DNA of 64,000 bases from UMGS1491 sp944380925. GTDB taxonomy: Bacteria; Bacillota; Clostridia; Oscillospirales; Acutalibacteraceae. The position numbers and the translations under genes are program-made. The stretch is taken from contig CALWJD010000002.1 in the NCBI GenBank assembly GCA_944380925.1, forward strand, positions 1-64,000, read 5' to 3'. The notes under the pieces were generated by a model. It saw only the letters and a program-made list of their open reading frames with translations. It made no database searches and was not told the DNA's origin. How positions within the stretch are numbered: position 1 is the first letter of the stretch; the number at the start of each line of letters is the position of its first letter. Below, in pieces: positions 26,821 to 35,572 of the stretch.

Positions 26821-28650
26821 ATGTGTGGCATAGTAGGATATATCGGAAAAGGCAATGCTCTACCATTTTTAATTCAAGGTTTATCTAAACTTGAATACAG
26901 AGGCTATGATTCTTCCGGAGTTGCCTTATATAACAACGGAAAAATAGAAGTAACAAAAAAACAGGGCAGATTAAAAGTTCTTGAAGACATTCTGGATACT
27001 GAAAAAATAGAAAACGTTCATTTGGGAATAGGCCATACTCGCTGGGCAACTCATGGCAATCCTTCTGATATAAATGCTCATCCGCATATGTGCCAATCGG
27101 GTAAAATTGCTTTGGTTCATAACGGAATAATCGAAAACTATATCGATTTAAAAAATCAATTGACCAAAAACGGTACTAAGTTTAAATCCGAAACAGATAC
27201 AGAGGTTGCCGTTCAGCTTTTAGGCTGGCTTTATAACGGCAATATGTTTGAAACTATTAAAAAAGCTGTTGGCATGATGCAAGGCGCTTTTGCTTTTGGA
27301 ATAGTTTGCTCAGACTACCCCGATACCCTCTTTGCGGTAAAAAAAGATAGCCCCCTTATCATCGGAATCGGAAAAGATGAAAACTACATAGCTTCCGATA
27401 TTCCCGCCGTACTTTCCAAAACGAAAGAAATTTGCAGACTAAAAGAAAAACAGATTGCTGTTTTGACTGAAAATGATGTTCAATTATTTGATTTTGAAGG
27501 AAATCCTGCAGAAAAAATTATAACCACAGTAAATTGGAGTGTGGATGCCGCCGAAAAGAATAATTATGAGCACTTTATGATGAAAGAAATCATGGAGCAA
27601 CCTAATGTTATCTCCGCAACTATATCTCCACGCCTTAAAGACCATGTTATAAAATTAGACGACATAAACTTTACAAAGGAATACTTAGAAAATTTAAATA
27701 AAATTTGTATAGTCGCATGTGGCTCCGCTTACCATGTGGGATGCGTTGCGAAATACTTTATAGAAAAATTCACAAGGAAGCCCGTAGAAGTAGATTTAGC
27801 TTCTGAATTTAGATACCGCTCCCCTATTATCGATAAAAACACTTTGGTAATAATAATAAGCCAGTCCGGAGAAACGGCAGATAGCTTAGCGGCGCTAAGA
27901 GAAGCAAAAGCTTTAGGTGCAAGAGTACTTTCTATCGTAAACGTTGTTGGCAGTTCCATAGCCAACGAATCCGATGACGTGCTCTATACCTGGGCGGGCC
28001 CCGAAATTGCCGTTGCAACAACCAAGGCATACAGCACCCAGCTTTCGCTTACATATTTGTTTGCATTATACGTAGGCAAAATCTTAAATCAAATAAGCGA
28101 TGAAGAGTATAAGAAATGCATCGAAAGCATAGAATTGTTGCCGAAAAAAATTTCTGAAATACTTAATAAAAAAGAACAGATTGAAAAAATTGCCGAAAAG
28201 TATTATAAAACCGAAAAGATATTCTTTATCGGCAGAAACGTTGACTACGCCGTTTGTATGGAAGGCTCCCTTAAATTAAAAGAAATTTCTTACATTCACT
28301 CCGAAGCTTATGCTGCTGGAGAATTAAAGCATGGAACAATTTCTCTTATCGACGATGAAACTTTAGTTATAGCAGTTGCCACTTTAGATGAAATTTTTGA
28401 TAAAACCGTAAGCAACATAAGGGAAGTCCGCTCCAGAGGCGCAAAAGTTTTGGCTATAACAACCGAAGATAAATCGGAAAAAATATCCCTAGTTGCAGAT
28501 GATATTATATATGTTCCGAAAACATACGATTCGACCACTCCTTCCATATCCGTTATTCCATTACAATTGCTTTCTTACCATGTGGCAAAATTAAGAGGTT
28601 GCGATATCGATAAACCAAGAAATTTGGCAAAATCAGTTACTGTGGAATAA
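26821..28650 (+). CDS. glmS: Glutamine-fructose-6-phosphate aminotransferase (isomerizing)
   Basis: 609 residues. Start ATG 26821 gives Met-Cys-Gly-Ile-Val-Gly, so Cys2 is the N-terminal nucleophile after Met removal; the frame opens earlier at 26809 but CAAGGAG sits correctly for 26821. Class II glutaminase domain (about 1-220, GHTRWATHG), then two SIS sugar-isomerase domains (SQSGETADS about 345, AAGELKHGTISL near 490). It makes glucosamine-6-phosphate for peptidoglycan. The 67-base gap after purA is too short for a glmS ribozyme. Confidence 0.96.
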   Translation: MCGIVGYIGKGNALPFLIQGLSKLEYRGYDSSGVALYNNGKIEVTKKQGRLKVLEDILDTEKIENVHLGIGHTRWATHGNPSDINAHPHMCQSGKIALVHNGIIENYIDLKNQLTKNGTKFKSETDTEVAVQLLGWLYNGNMFETIKKAVGMMQGAFAFGIVCSDYPDTLFAVKKDSPLIIGIGKDENYIASDIPAVLSKTKEICRLKEKQIAVLTENDVQLFDFEGNPAEKIITTVNWSVDAAEKNNYEHFMMKEIMEQPNVISATISPRLKDHVIKLDDINFTKEYLENLNKICIVACGSAYHVGCVAKYFIEKFTRKPVEVDLASEFRYRSPIIDKNTLVIIISQSGETADSLAALREAKALGARVLSIVNVVGSSIANESDDVLYTWAGPEIAVATTKAYSTQLSLTYLFALYVGKILNQISDEEYKKCIESIELLPKKISEILNKKEQIEKIAEKYYKTEKIFFIGRNVDYAVCMEGSLKLKEISYIHSEAYAAGELKHGTISLIDDETLVIAVATLDEIFDKTVSNIREVRSRGAKVLAITTEDKSEKISLVADDIIYVPKTYDSTTPSISVIPLQLLSYHVAKLRGCDIDKPRNLAKSVTVE

Positions 28651-28680
28651 TAAAAAACAATTCAAATAAAAAGATAGGAT

Positions 28681-30252
28681 GTGCTTACCATAGACGACTC
28701 TTACTCCAATTTATCAAGTGAAAAAATATTAATTTTGGATTTTGGCGGTCAGTATAGCCAACTTATAGCAAGAAGAGTCCGTGAACTAAATGTTTACTGC
28801 GAAGTAAAAAGCTATAAAACTGATATTTCTAAAATAAAATCCGAAAACTATAAAGGCATAATATTTTCCGGTGGCCCAAACAGTGTGTATCTTGAAAATT
28901 CCCCAACATGCGATAAGGAAATTTTTAGTCTTGGCATTCCGGTTTTGGGAATTTGCTATGGCGCTCAGTTAATGGCATATCTTTTGGGCGGAAAAGTTGA
29001 TAAAACTACGACCAGTGAATATGGCAACACGGAAGTATCATTTAAATCAAAAAATGGTTCTTTGCTTACAAAAAATCTTTCCGAAAAAAGCATATGGTGG
29101 ATGAGCCATACCGATTATATTTCTAAAATACCGCCGGCATTTAAAATAACGGGCATAAGCCACGACTGCCCAGTTGCATGCATGGAAAACACCGAAAAAA
29201 ATCTTTTCGGCGTGCAATTTCACCCGGAAGTTAATCATTCAGCCGAAGGTAAGATACTTCTTAAAACTTTTCTTTACGATATTTGCAAATGTAGCGGAAC
29301 TTGGAAAATAGATTCATTTATCGAAAATAAAATAGAAGAACTCAGAAAAAAAATAGGCAATAAAAAAGTAATCTGCGCTTTATCCGGTGGCGTGGATTCC
29401 TCTGTTGCCGCAACGATACTTCATAAAGCCATCGGAGCGCAACTGACCTGTATATTTGTAGATCACGGATTACTCAGAAAAAATGAAGCCGACCAGGTAG
29501 AAAACACTTTTAAAAATAAATTCAATATGAATATAGTAAGGGTAAATGCCGAAGATAGATTTTTAAAAAAATTGGAAGGCATTTCCGAACCTGAAACAAA
29601 AAGAAAATACATAGGCGAAGAGTTTATAAGAGTATTTGAAGAAGAAGCGCTTAAAATTGGCGCAGTTGATTACCTGTGCCAGGGAACCATATATCCCGAC
29701 GTGATCGAAAGCGGCACCGAAAATGCAGAAGTAATTAAAAGTCACCATAATGTTGGAGGGTTACCGACAAACATAAAATTTTCAGGAATAATAGAACCGC
29801 TCCGCGATTTATTTAAAGATGAAGTACGTATTGCAGGTAAAGAACTTGGTATTCCGGAAGAACTTGTTAACCGTCAGCCGTTTCCGGGACCCGGTCTTGC
29901 AATAAGAATAATAGGCGAAATTACAAAAGAAAAAATTAGAATAGTACAAGAAGCAGACGCAATTTTTAGAGAAGAAGTTTTAAATTCGGGTCTTGAAGTT
30001 TTGCCCGACCAATACTTTGCCGTTCTTACTAACCTTAAAAGCGTTGGTGTTATGGGCGATGGAAGGAGTTATGATTACACCGTAGCCTTAAGAGCCGTCA
30101 ACACTTCGGATTTTATGACCGCAACTTTTACGCCTCTCCCCTATGAGCTTTTAGGAAAGATTTCAACAAAAATAGTAAACGAAGTTAAAGGCGTTAACCG
30201 AATTGTTTATGACATTACTTCAAAACCGCCCGCAACGATAGAGTGGGAATAA
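28681..30252 (+). CDS. guaA: GMP synthase (glutamine-hydrolysing)
   Basis: 523 residues. Class I amidotransferase domain (LDFGGQYSQLIARRVRE, nucleophile Cys in LGICYGAQLMAYLLGG, FHPEVNHS), then an ATP pyrophosphatase domain with ALSGGVDSSVAA and the C-terminal dimerisation domain ending KPPATIEWE. It converts XMP to GMP. The GTG start has only a weak GATAGGATG site. Last member of the purB-purA-glmS-guaA group. guaB is not in the window. Confidence 0.95.
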   Translation: MLTIDDSYSNLSSEKILILDFGGQYSQLIARRVRELNVYCEVKSYKTDISKIKSENYKGIIFSGGPNSVYLENSPTCDKEIFSLGIPVLGICYGAQLMAYLLGGKVDKTTTSEYGNTEVSFKSKNGSLLTKNLSEKSIWWMSHTDYISKIPPAFKITGISHDCPVACMENTEKNLFGVQFHPEVNHSAEGKILLKTFLYDICKCSGTWKIDSFIENKIEELRKKIGNKKVICALSGGVDSSVAATILHKAIGAQLTCIFVDHGLLRKNEADQVENTFKNKFNMNIVRVNAEDRFLKKLEGISEPETKRKYIGEEFIRVFEEEALKIGAVDYLCQGTIYPDVIESGTENAEVIKSHHNVGGLPTNIKFSGIIEPLRDLFKDEVRIAGKELGIPEELVNRQPFPGPGLAIRIIGEITKEKIRIVQEADAIFREEVLNSGLEVLPDQYFAVLTNLKSVGVMGDGRSYDYTVALRAVNTSDFMTATFTPLPYELLGKISTKIVNEVKGVNRIVYDITSKPPATIEWE

Positions 30253-30285
30253 AAAACACTCTGATTTATAATAGTTTTAAAATTT

Positions 30286-30392
30286 CTATATAGTCCACAT
30301 TCGTTTTAAAAAACGTGGAAATTAGGCAGGCTGTAGTACAATATCAAAACGAAAGCGTGAAAACCGCCACGTGCAGTCGTCGAAAACTATAT
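30286..30392 (+). other. Possible structured leader RNA upstream of the HD gene
   Basis: The ends pair (ATATAGT at 30288 with ACTATAT at 30386), enclosing a local hairpin (TCCAC / GTGGA, 30294-30319) and a segment with GCGTG / CACGT pairing (30355-30372). I do not recognise a known riboswitch class. Could be chance. Confidence 0.25.
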
Positions 30393-30412
30393 GCTAAAAG
30401 GAAAATAAAAAC

Positions 30413-31090
30413 ATGAAAAATGAAACATATACACTAATTGAAAATTATATGCTAACTTGTATGAAAGACAGCGCACACGACAAAGACCACATTTACCGCG
30501 TGCTTTACACAGCAATGAACATAGCCCAAACAGAACAAAATGTTGATTACGATGTACTGATATGCGCCTGTCTGCTTCACGATATCGGGAGGAATGAACA
30601 ATACGAAAACCCAAGTTTGTGTCATGCAGTGGTAGGCGGAGATAAAGCATATCAATTTTTAATTGATAATAACTTTAAAAGCGATTTTGCAGAAAAAGTA
30701 AGAAGCTGTATCCAAACTCATCGCTATAGGCAAAACAATCCACCGCAATCAATAGAAGCCAAAATACTGTTTGATGCCGACAAAATCGACGTTACCGGAG
30801 CGCTTGGAATTGCAAGAACTCTATTTTATAAAGGGATAGTTAGCGAACCATTATATTCACTCTTGCCAAATGGCGAAGTTTCTGACGGAACAAACGATAA
30901 AAAGCCATCTTTCTTTCAAGAGTATAAGTATAAGCTTGAAAAACTATACAACAATTTTTACACCAAACGAGGAAATGAAATTGCGAAAGAACGCCAAAAA
31001 ACAGCGGTTTCTTTTTATAATAGCATGTTAAACGAGGTAAAAAGCTCCTATATAAATGGCTCAAAACTACTAGAGAACGTCATTAAATAA
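30413..31090 (+). CDS. HD-domain phosphohydrolase
   Basis: 225 residues. The HD metal motifs are DKDHIYRVLYTA (about 22), CLLHDIGRNEQY with the HD pair (about 56), THRYR (about 103) and FDADKIDVTGALGIAR (about 122). The order resembles YedJ/YpgQ-type HD proteins that hydrolyse nucleotides or related phosphates; the substrate cannot be told. Cytosolic, no membrane segment. AAAGGAAA precedes the ATG. Downstream, acpP has its own promoter. Confidence 0.85.
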   Translation: MKNETYTLIENYMLTCMKDSAHDKDHIYRVLYTAMNIAQTEQNVDYDVLICACLLHDIGRNEQYENPSLCHAVVGGDKAYQFLIDNNFKSDFAEKVRSCIQTHRYRQNNPPQSIEAKILFDADKIDVTGALGIARTLFYKGIVSEPLYSLLPNGEVSDGTNDKKPSFFQEYKYKLEKLYNNFYTKRGNEIAKERQKTAVSFYNSMLNEVKSSYINGSKLLENVIK

Positions 31091-31161
31091 GATAAAATAA
31101 ACATTTTGCAGTGATCTTTATACTATAATATAGAGAGTAAAAAATTTATAAAAATAATTTC

Positions 31162-31190
31162 TTGACAATATCGCCGCTACGAAATATCAT
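31162..31190 (+). promoter_or_regulatory. Promoter of acpP
   Basis: TTGACA at 31162-31167 and TATCAT at 31185-31190, 17-base spacer, about 60 bases before the ATG. Confidence 0.7.
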
Positions 31191-31250
31191 ATATAATTGC
31201 AAACAATTAAATTACATAAAAACTATATTCTACTGGGGGACTTTTTTAAA

Positions 31251-31490
31251 ATGGTATTTGAAAAAATAAAATCTATTCTAAGTGAGCAATTTGATATAGA
31301 AGATCAAGATTCTATCACAATGGAAACAAACCTATTTGAGGATTTAGATGCAGATTCTTTAGATTTGGCCGACTTGTTGGCAACGGTCGAAGATGAATTT
31401 GATATCGAGGCTTCGGACGATGTTATAAGCTCTATTAATACCGTCGGAGATGTTGTGAATTACATTTCTGAAGTGAAAAATATAGACTAA
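31251..31490 (+). CDS. acpP: Acyl carrier protein
   Basis: 79-residue acidic four-helix protein. The phosphopantetheine Ser lies in LDADSLDLADL (about 36-46). It carries acyl chains in fatty acid synthesis and would be modified by AcpS (1511). GGGGGA lies about 9 bases before ATG 31251; the open frame extends back to 31197 without a ribosome site. It stands alone between its own promoter and terminator, away from any fab cluster. Confidence 0.92.
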   Translation: MVFEKIKSILSEQFDIEDQDSITMETNLFEDLDADSLDLADLLATVEDEFDIEASDDVISSINTVGDVVNYISEVKNID

Positions 31491-31504
31491 TTACCTTAAC
31501 TAAA

Positions 31505-31545
31505 ATTATCCCTACAATAAATTCTGTGGGGATAATTTTTTATTT
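31505..31545 (+). terminator. Terminator of acpP
   Basis: 8-bp stem ATTATCCC / GGGATAAT (31505-31512, 31529-31536) followed by TTTTTTATTT. Confidence 0.8.
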
Positions 31546-31555
31546 CGATAAATTA

Positions 31556-31584
31556 TTGACATTTTATATCATTGATAATATAAT
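31556..31584 (+). promoter_or_regulatory. Consensus promoter of the tRNA-Trp/tRNA-Thr unit
   Basis: TTGACA (31556-31561) and TATAAT (31579-31584) with a 17-base spacer: full consensus in both hexamers, as expected for stable RNA. Confidence 0.85.
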
Positions 31585-31625
31585 TATTGTATTATCGTGT
31601 GTTTACGTTTGTAAACATATGCTTT

Positions 31626-31701
31626 AGGGGTATAGCTCAGTTGGTAGAGCAGCGGTCTCCAAAACCGCGTGTCGAGGGTTCGAGTCCTTCTACCCCTGCC
31701 A
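31626..31701 (+). tRNA. tRNA-Trp (CCA)
   Basis: Full cloverleaf. Acceptor AGGGGTA / TACCCCT, D arm AGCTCAGTTGGTAGAGC, anticodon loop CTCCAAA with anticodon CCA, T loop TTCGAGT, discriminator G and encoded CCA. Confidence 0.96.
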
Positions 31702-31721
31702 AAAGCAACTTGCAGATTTTT

Positions 31722-31797
<76 letters not shown>

Positions 31798-31864
31798 GGA
31801 CTTAAAGATATTCGGGAAAGTTTCACCGAATATCTTTTAAATTTTATAGGGGGTAAAATAAAGC

Positions 31865-32839
31865 ATGAAGAATGATTTTTTTGATGAATCTCCTATTCCG
31901 TTAAAAAAATTTTTAGGTTATCTACAGACAGTAAAAGGGAAATCACCAAAAACGGTTGAAGAATACTTTTTAGACCTTCGCACTTTTTTTAGATATATAA
32001 AATTAAAAAGAAATCTTGTTTCGAAAAATACAAATTTTGAAGATATAAAAATCAGCGATGTGGATCTTAAGTTAATTAAGACAATTACTCTTATTGATAT
32101 ATTCGAATACATGAATTATTTATCCCAAAAAAGAGGTAATAATAATGCCGCACGCAGCAGAAAATGTTCGAGTCTTAGAATGTTTTTCAAATATCTTACA
32201 AATAAAACGCAGGAGCTGGAAGTAAACCCTGCCCAAGAACTGGAAACCCCTAAACTCGGAAAACGTCTGCCTAAATTTTTAACTCTTGAGCAAAGCAAAA
32301 CATTATTAAACACAGTTAATCTATATGGCGGGAAATTTAAGGAAAGAGACTACTGCATTATAACCATATTTTTAAATTGTGGTATCAGGCTTTCCGAACT
32401 CGTTGGAATAAACCTAAACGATATAAGATCTGACGGAACACTAAGAGTAATCGGCAAAGGCAATAAAGAACGGATAGTATATTTAAATGATTCTTGCAAA
32501 AAGGCGATAGAAAATTATAAAAAAGTACGGCCCAATGACATGGTAAAAGATAAAAATGCGCTATTTGTAAGCCGCCAAAATAACCGCATAAGCGTAAAGA
32601 CAGTGCAGCTACTGACAAGCAAATACTTAAAACTTGCAGGGCTCGACGGGCTTGGCTATTCTGTACACAAGCTCCGCCACACCGCAGCGACTCTCATGTA
32701 TCAATACGGAAACACAGATATAAGAATATTAAAAGAAATTTTGGGACACGAAAACCTTGGAACTACAGAGATATATACGCATATTTCAAACAGTCAAATA
32801 AAGAATGCCGCCGATTCCAATCCACTGAGTAATATTTAA
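31865..32839 (+). CDS. Tyrosine recombinase (XerC/XerD-like)
   Basis: 324 residues. N-terminal SAM-like core-binding domain (about 10-115) and C-terminal catalytic domain with the full set: Arg175 (CGIRLSEL), Lys198 (GKGN), His268 and Arg271 (HKLRHTAATL), His295 (LGHENLG) and Tyr304 (TEIYTHIS). Length is slightly above the roughly 300 of XerC/D. It may be a chromosome-dimer resolvase or an integrase; its position just after two tRNA genes and at the edge of the accessory block leaves both open. TAGGGGG precedes the ATG. Confidence 0.92.
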   Translation: MKNDFFDESPIPLKKFLGYLQTVKGKSPKTVEEYFLDLRTFFRYIKLKRNLVSKNTNFEDIKISDVDLKLIKTITLIDIFEYMNYLSQKRGNNNAARSRKCSSLRMFFKYLTNKTQELEVNPAQELETPKLGKRLPKFLTLEQSKTLLNTVNLYGGKFKERDYCIITIFLNCGIRLSELVGINLNDIRSDGTLRVIGKGNKERIVYLNDSCKKAIENYKKVRPNDMVKDKNALFVSRQNNRISVKTVQLLTSKYLKLAGLDGLGYSVHKLRHTAATLMYQYGNTDIRILKEILGHENLGTTEIYTHISNSQIKNAADSNPLSNI

Positions 32840-32856
32840 TTCAATATATAGCATAA

Positions 32857-32892
32857 AATACCGATATCTAAATATAGATATCGGTATTTTTA
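32857..32892 (+). terminator. Terminator of the recombinase gene
   Basis: Perfect 14-bp stem AATACCGATATCTA / TAGATATCGGTATT with an AATA loop and T tail. Confidence 0.88.
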
Positions 32893-32904
32893 AATTATGT
32901 TTTA

Positions 32905-33595
32905 ACCAAAGGAAGTACGCAGAGCGTACTTTAAGAACCGCACGCTATGTGCGTGAGATTAAAACTTAAGTAAAACAACACCTTTTCAAGTATAATAGTG
33001 AAGTTCAAGCCACTAAAATAAGAGAAAGGTGCTCCGTGGCACAAAGTTTATCACATAGTAAATGGTTATGCAAGTATCATATAGTATTTACGCCAAAATA
33101 TAGGAGAAAGGTAATATACTACCAATTAAGAGCAGATATACAAAAGATAATAAAAGATTTATGTAAGTGGAAAGGGATAGAAATAATAGAAGGACACATG
33201 ATGTCGGACCATATACACTTACTGTTATCGATACCACCAAAATATAGCATATCGCAAGTTATGGGATACCTAAAAGGCAAAAGTGCAATGATGATATTTG
33301 AAAGACACGCAAATTTAAAGTATAAGTTTGGAAACAGACATTTCTGGGCTGAAGGATATTATGTAAGTACAGTAGGATTAAATACTGCAACAATACAGAA
33401 ATATATTAGGGAGCAAGAAAAAGAAGATCAGATTATGGACAAACTTAAAATCAAAGAATATGTAGACCCTTTTAAGGGTAGCCAGTAGTCAGTCCTCTTG
33501 GGCCCCCACATAGTGAAAGCCAGCCGTCTTGAGATGGCTGGCACTCTTATGCCCTTATAGGGCTTTCCATGCCACGTCTTTTAGGCGTGGTCATG
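32905..33595 (+). mobile_element. IS200-type insertion sequence (approximate ends)
   Basis: One Y1 transposase gene flanked by subterminal hairpins, as in IS200/IS605 elements. The left side has AAGTACGC / GCGTACTT (32913-32931) and CGCAC / GTGCG (32957-32971 region). The right side has GCCAGCC / GGCTGGC (33519-33542), GCCC / GGGC (33551-33563) and CCACG / CGTGG (33572-33590). No TnpB gene is present. Exact ends cannot be fixed because these elements lack terminal inverted repeats and target duplications. Confidence 0.75.
33036..33488 (+). CDS. tnpA: IS200-type Y1 transposase TnpA
   Basis: 150-residue HUH single-strand transposase. The metal-binding HUH motif is His59-Ile60-His61 (SDHIHLLLS), and the nucleophile is Tyr123 in KYIREQ, with Gln127 in the usual Y-x3-Q spacing. 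FTPKYRRKV and AEGYYVSTVG are family-typical. All catalytic residues are intact, so it could be active. GTG start with AAAGGTG upstream. Confidence 0.95.
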   Translation: MAQSLSHSKWLCKYHIVFTPKYRRKVIYYQLRADIQKIIKDLCKWKGIEIIEGHMMSDHIHLLLSIPPKYSISQVMGYLKGKSAMMIFERHANLKYKFGNRHFWAEGYYVSTVGLNTATIQKYIREQEKEDQIMDKLKIKEYVDPFKGSQ

Positions 33596-33616
33596 ATTAA
33601 CAAATATTAAAAATCA

Positions 33617-34543
33617 CTATCGGCTAACATTACTATCAATCCAATTATTCCAGCGTTCGTTTAGCCTCACTGTATCAGCGCATATATCATTTACTATATC
33701 AGATATTTCTCGGTTAGTATGTCCTTGATCTTTTAAACCATTGACCATAGTTCTAAGCCCCGTTGACCGTCTACCGTTAGTAAATGTGTCATTTGCTACA
33801 TCCCAAAACTCAACTAACTCCGAAGCAAGCAAGCTATTTGTGTCTGCTTGCCCTCCGTGCACGGGCGCATTAAGCTGATCGGCATTATCTACCGCTCTAT
33901 CCTTAACTACGGTCATAACTGCCCTATAATATCTGCTATGTACACGCTCAAACATATGATGCAATCTTGTAGCAGATTCTCTACTATCAACTATAGCGAT
34001 GACCACGGGAGAACGTTCTGCCAAATCCATAGCCTGTTCATCATCTATACTACAATTACGTATAACCCAATTTCTGCAATCAGCTAAGTTTTCATCAAAG
34101 GGATCGAAATAATTTCCGCCCTCTAAAAGTTGATTTTTAAAACTAAAAGATAAATGATTGTTACTATATATTTTTTCAATTAAATGCACCCTATCATCTT
34201 GCGTTCCGCCTATAACCAGAACAGGCAACCTAGACTCAGAACATGGCGCGGGGACAAACGGGTCAAATAACCAATATCGATATGCCAAATAACCCAAAAA
34301 AGAAAGGCCACCTATAACGCCAGCCACTTTCTGTTTTGTGGTGTAAGCAGTATTTTTAGGTTTTTCGCTTTTCCTTTTAGCCTGGAAACCCTTATTAATT
34401 CTTTTCTCATTTTTATTTTCATTTCTGTGAGTGTAGTTAGCCTTTACACCGGTTTCGCTTCCAGCAGCCTTTACACAACACACACCGAAAAGCATAGAAA
34501 ATACCAAACCAAATGACATGATTTTCTTAATTAATTTCATCAT
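33617..34543 (-). CDS. Secreted protein with degenerate Ras-like core
   Basis: 308 residues. Signal peptide (about 1-26, ending VKAAG), a Lys/Asn-rich linker, a second hydrophobic stretch (about 73-90) and then a domain whose pattern resembles a small GTPase: LPVLVIGGTQDDRVHLIEKI where a P-loop would be, RSPVVIAIVDSRESATRL, and YYRAVMTVVKDRA. The GxxxxGK[ST] lysine and NKxD motif are missing, so nucleotide binding is doubtful. The Ras-like reading is inference from pattern only. Alone on the minus strand after the IS element; ATG follows CGGAGAT. Confidence 0.65.
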   Translation of the reverse strand: MMKLIKKIMSFGLVFSMLFGVCCVKAAGSETGVKANYTHRNENKNEKRINKGFQAKRKSEKPKNTAYTTKQKVAGVIGGLSFLGYLAYRYWLFDPFVPAPCSESRLPVLVIGGTQDDRVHLIEKIYSNNHLSFSFKNQLLEGGNYFDPFDENLADCRNWVIRNCSIDDEQAMDLAERSPVVIAIVDSRESATRLHHMFERVHSRYYRAVMTVVKDRAVDNADQLNAPVHGGQADTNSLLASELVEFWDVANDTFTNGRRSTGLRTMVNGLKDQGHTNREISDIVNDICADTVRLNERWNNWIDSNVSR

Positions 34544-34806
34544 AATATCTCCGTTGCTTTAATTTTATCGATATTTGTATTATAACATAAAAATAACTTA
34601 ATGTCAATATTTAACATCATATACAACAGAACAATTGCCGACACTTTTACAAAAGACCTCGCAGAAACTATATCTATAGATTCTATTTTTCTATCAAATG
34701 TTAAAAAAATTTAATATACAAAATATATACATTTGAAATAAAATGATTTATAATATACTTATTTTATTGATAATGGTATATAGTTTAATACGGGAGGGAT
34801 ATTATT

Positions 34807-35082
34807 ATGGAAAATAACAAAGTAGAAAAAATAAGTGAAGAACAAAGTGAAAGCGTATCCGGCGGACGTAAAGGACTTTTCCCAAAAATAGAAATCTGGA
34901 AAACCTATTGCGATTTTTGCGGAGAAAGAATTGACAGCAAAACTCGTTTTGGCGTACCGGTTTTAAACAACGAAAAAATTATGTGTAATGAATGCTACAA
35001 AAAACAATCAGACCTACTTGGTCAAGACATTGCCGCTCAAAAGTGGTTGGGTCAAAAACCTACACCAAAAAATAAATTATAA
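34807..35082 (+). CDS. Double-glycine leader zinc-finger miniprotein, copy 1
   Basis: 91 residues. The first 20 residues look like a bacteriocin/RiPP-type leader: KISEEQSESVSGG ending in Gly19-Gly20, followed by Arg-Lys. The core has CDFC (Cys35, Cys38) and CNEC (Cys60, Cys63), a single zinc knuckle, with FGVPVLNNEKIM between, then LGQDIAAQKWLG. A paralogue follows at 35264 with the same layout. No ABC/C39 exporter is nearby. GGGAGGG precedes the ATG. Function unknown; export and leader cleavage after GG are inference. Confidence 0.8.
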   Translation: MENNKVEKISEEQSESVSGGRKGLFPKIEIWKTYCDFCGERIDSKTRFGVPVLNNEKIMCNECYKKQSDLLGQDIAAQKWLGQKPTPKNKL

Positions 35083-35157
35083 TCATCAATTATCGAAACA
35101 CTATATACCATTCAATAAAATTCTTAAAAATGCTTTTTATAAGTACAGTTTAAATAT

Positions 35158-35185
35158 TTGACAAATAATATTTACAGTTTATATC
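35158..35185 (+). promoter_or_regulatory. Promoter candidate for zinc-finger miniprotein copy 2
   Basis: TTGACA (35158-35163) and TATATC (35180-35185), 16-base spacer, about 80 bases before the start. Suggests copy 2 is expressed independently of copy 1. Confidence 0.45.
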
Positions 35186-35263
35186 AGCTCAAAGCTGCTT
35201 CCTTGGTTTCAGATAGGTAAAAACAATCATTTTATAACATAGTTAAAATAGGAGGAATAAAAC

Positions 35264-35572
35264 GTGGAAAAACACGATAATGATAAAATTCAAAACACAA
35301 AAGAAATAAGCAATGATCAAAGTGAACACGTCTCGGGAGGACGTAGAGGACTTTTTTCAAAAATAAATATATTTAACACCTACTGCGATTTTTGCGATTG
35401 TAAAATTGACGGAAAAACATGTTTTGGCGTACCGGTTTTGAATGATGAGAAAATCATGTGTAGTGACTGCTACAAAAAGCAATCAAATTTGCTCGGGCAG
35501 GACCTTGCAGCGCAAAAGTGGTTGGGAATAAATATTAATAAAAAATGCGCCAATCGAACAAACCCAATATAG
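35264..35572 (+). CDS. Double-glycine leader zinc-finger miniprotein, copy 2
   Basis: 102 residues, paralogue of the 34807 product. Leader EISNDQSEHVSGG with Gly25-Gly26 followed by Arg-Arg; core CDFC (Cys41, Cys44), extra Cys46 and Cys53, FGVPVLNDEKIM, CSDC (Cys66, Cys69) and LGQDLAAQKWLG. The C-terminal tail differs from copy 1. Conservation is higher in the core than in the leader's first ten residues. GTG start with AGGAGG upstream. Role unknown. Confidence 0.8.
   Translation: MEKHDNDKIQNTKEISNDQSEHVSGGRRGLFSKINIFNTYCDFCDCKIDGKTCFGVPVLNDEKIMCSDCYKKQSNLLGQDLAAQKWLGININKKCANRTNPI

Noticed and set aside
31865..32839. Phage integrase with att site in tRNA-Thr
   Set aside because: The recombinase is XerC/D-like in form and I found no duplicated tRNA-Thr 3' end in the window.
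32905..33595. IS605 element with TnpB
   Set aside because: Only TnpA is present; no TnpB-like RuvC ORF lies on either side.
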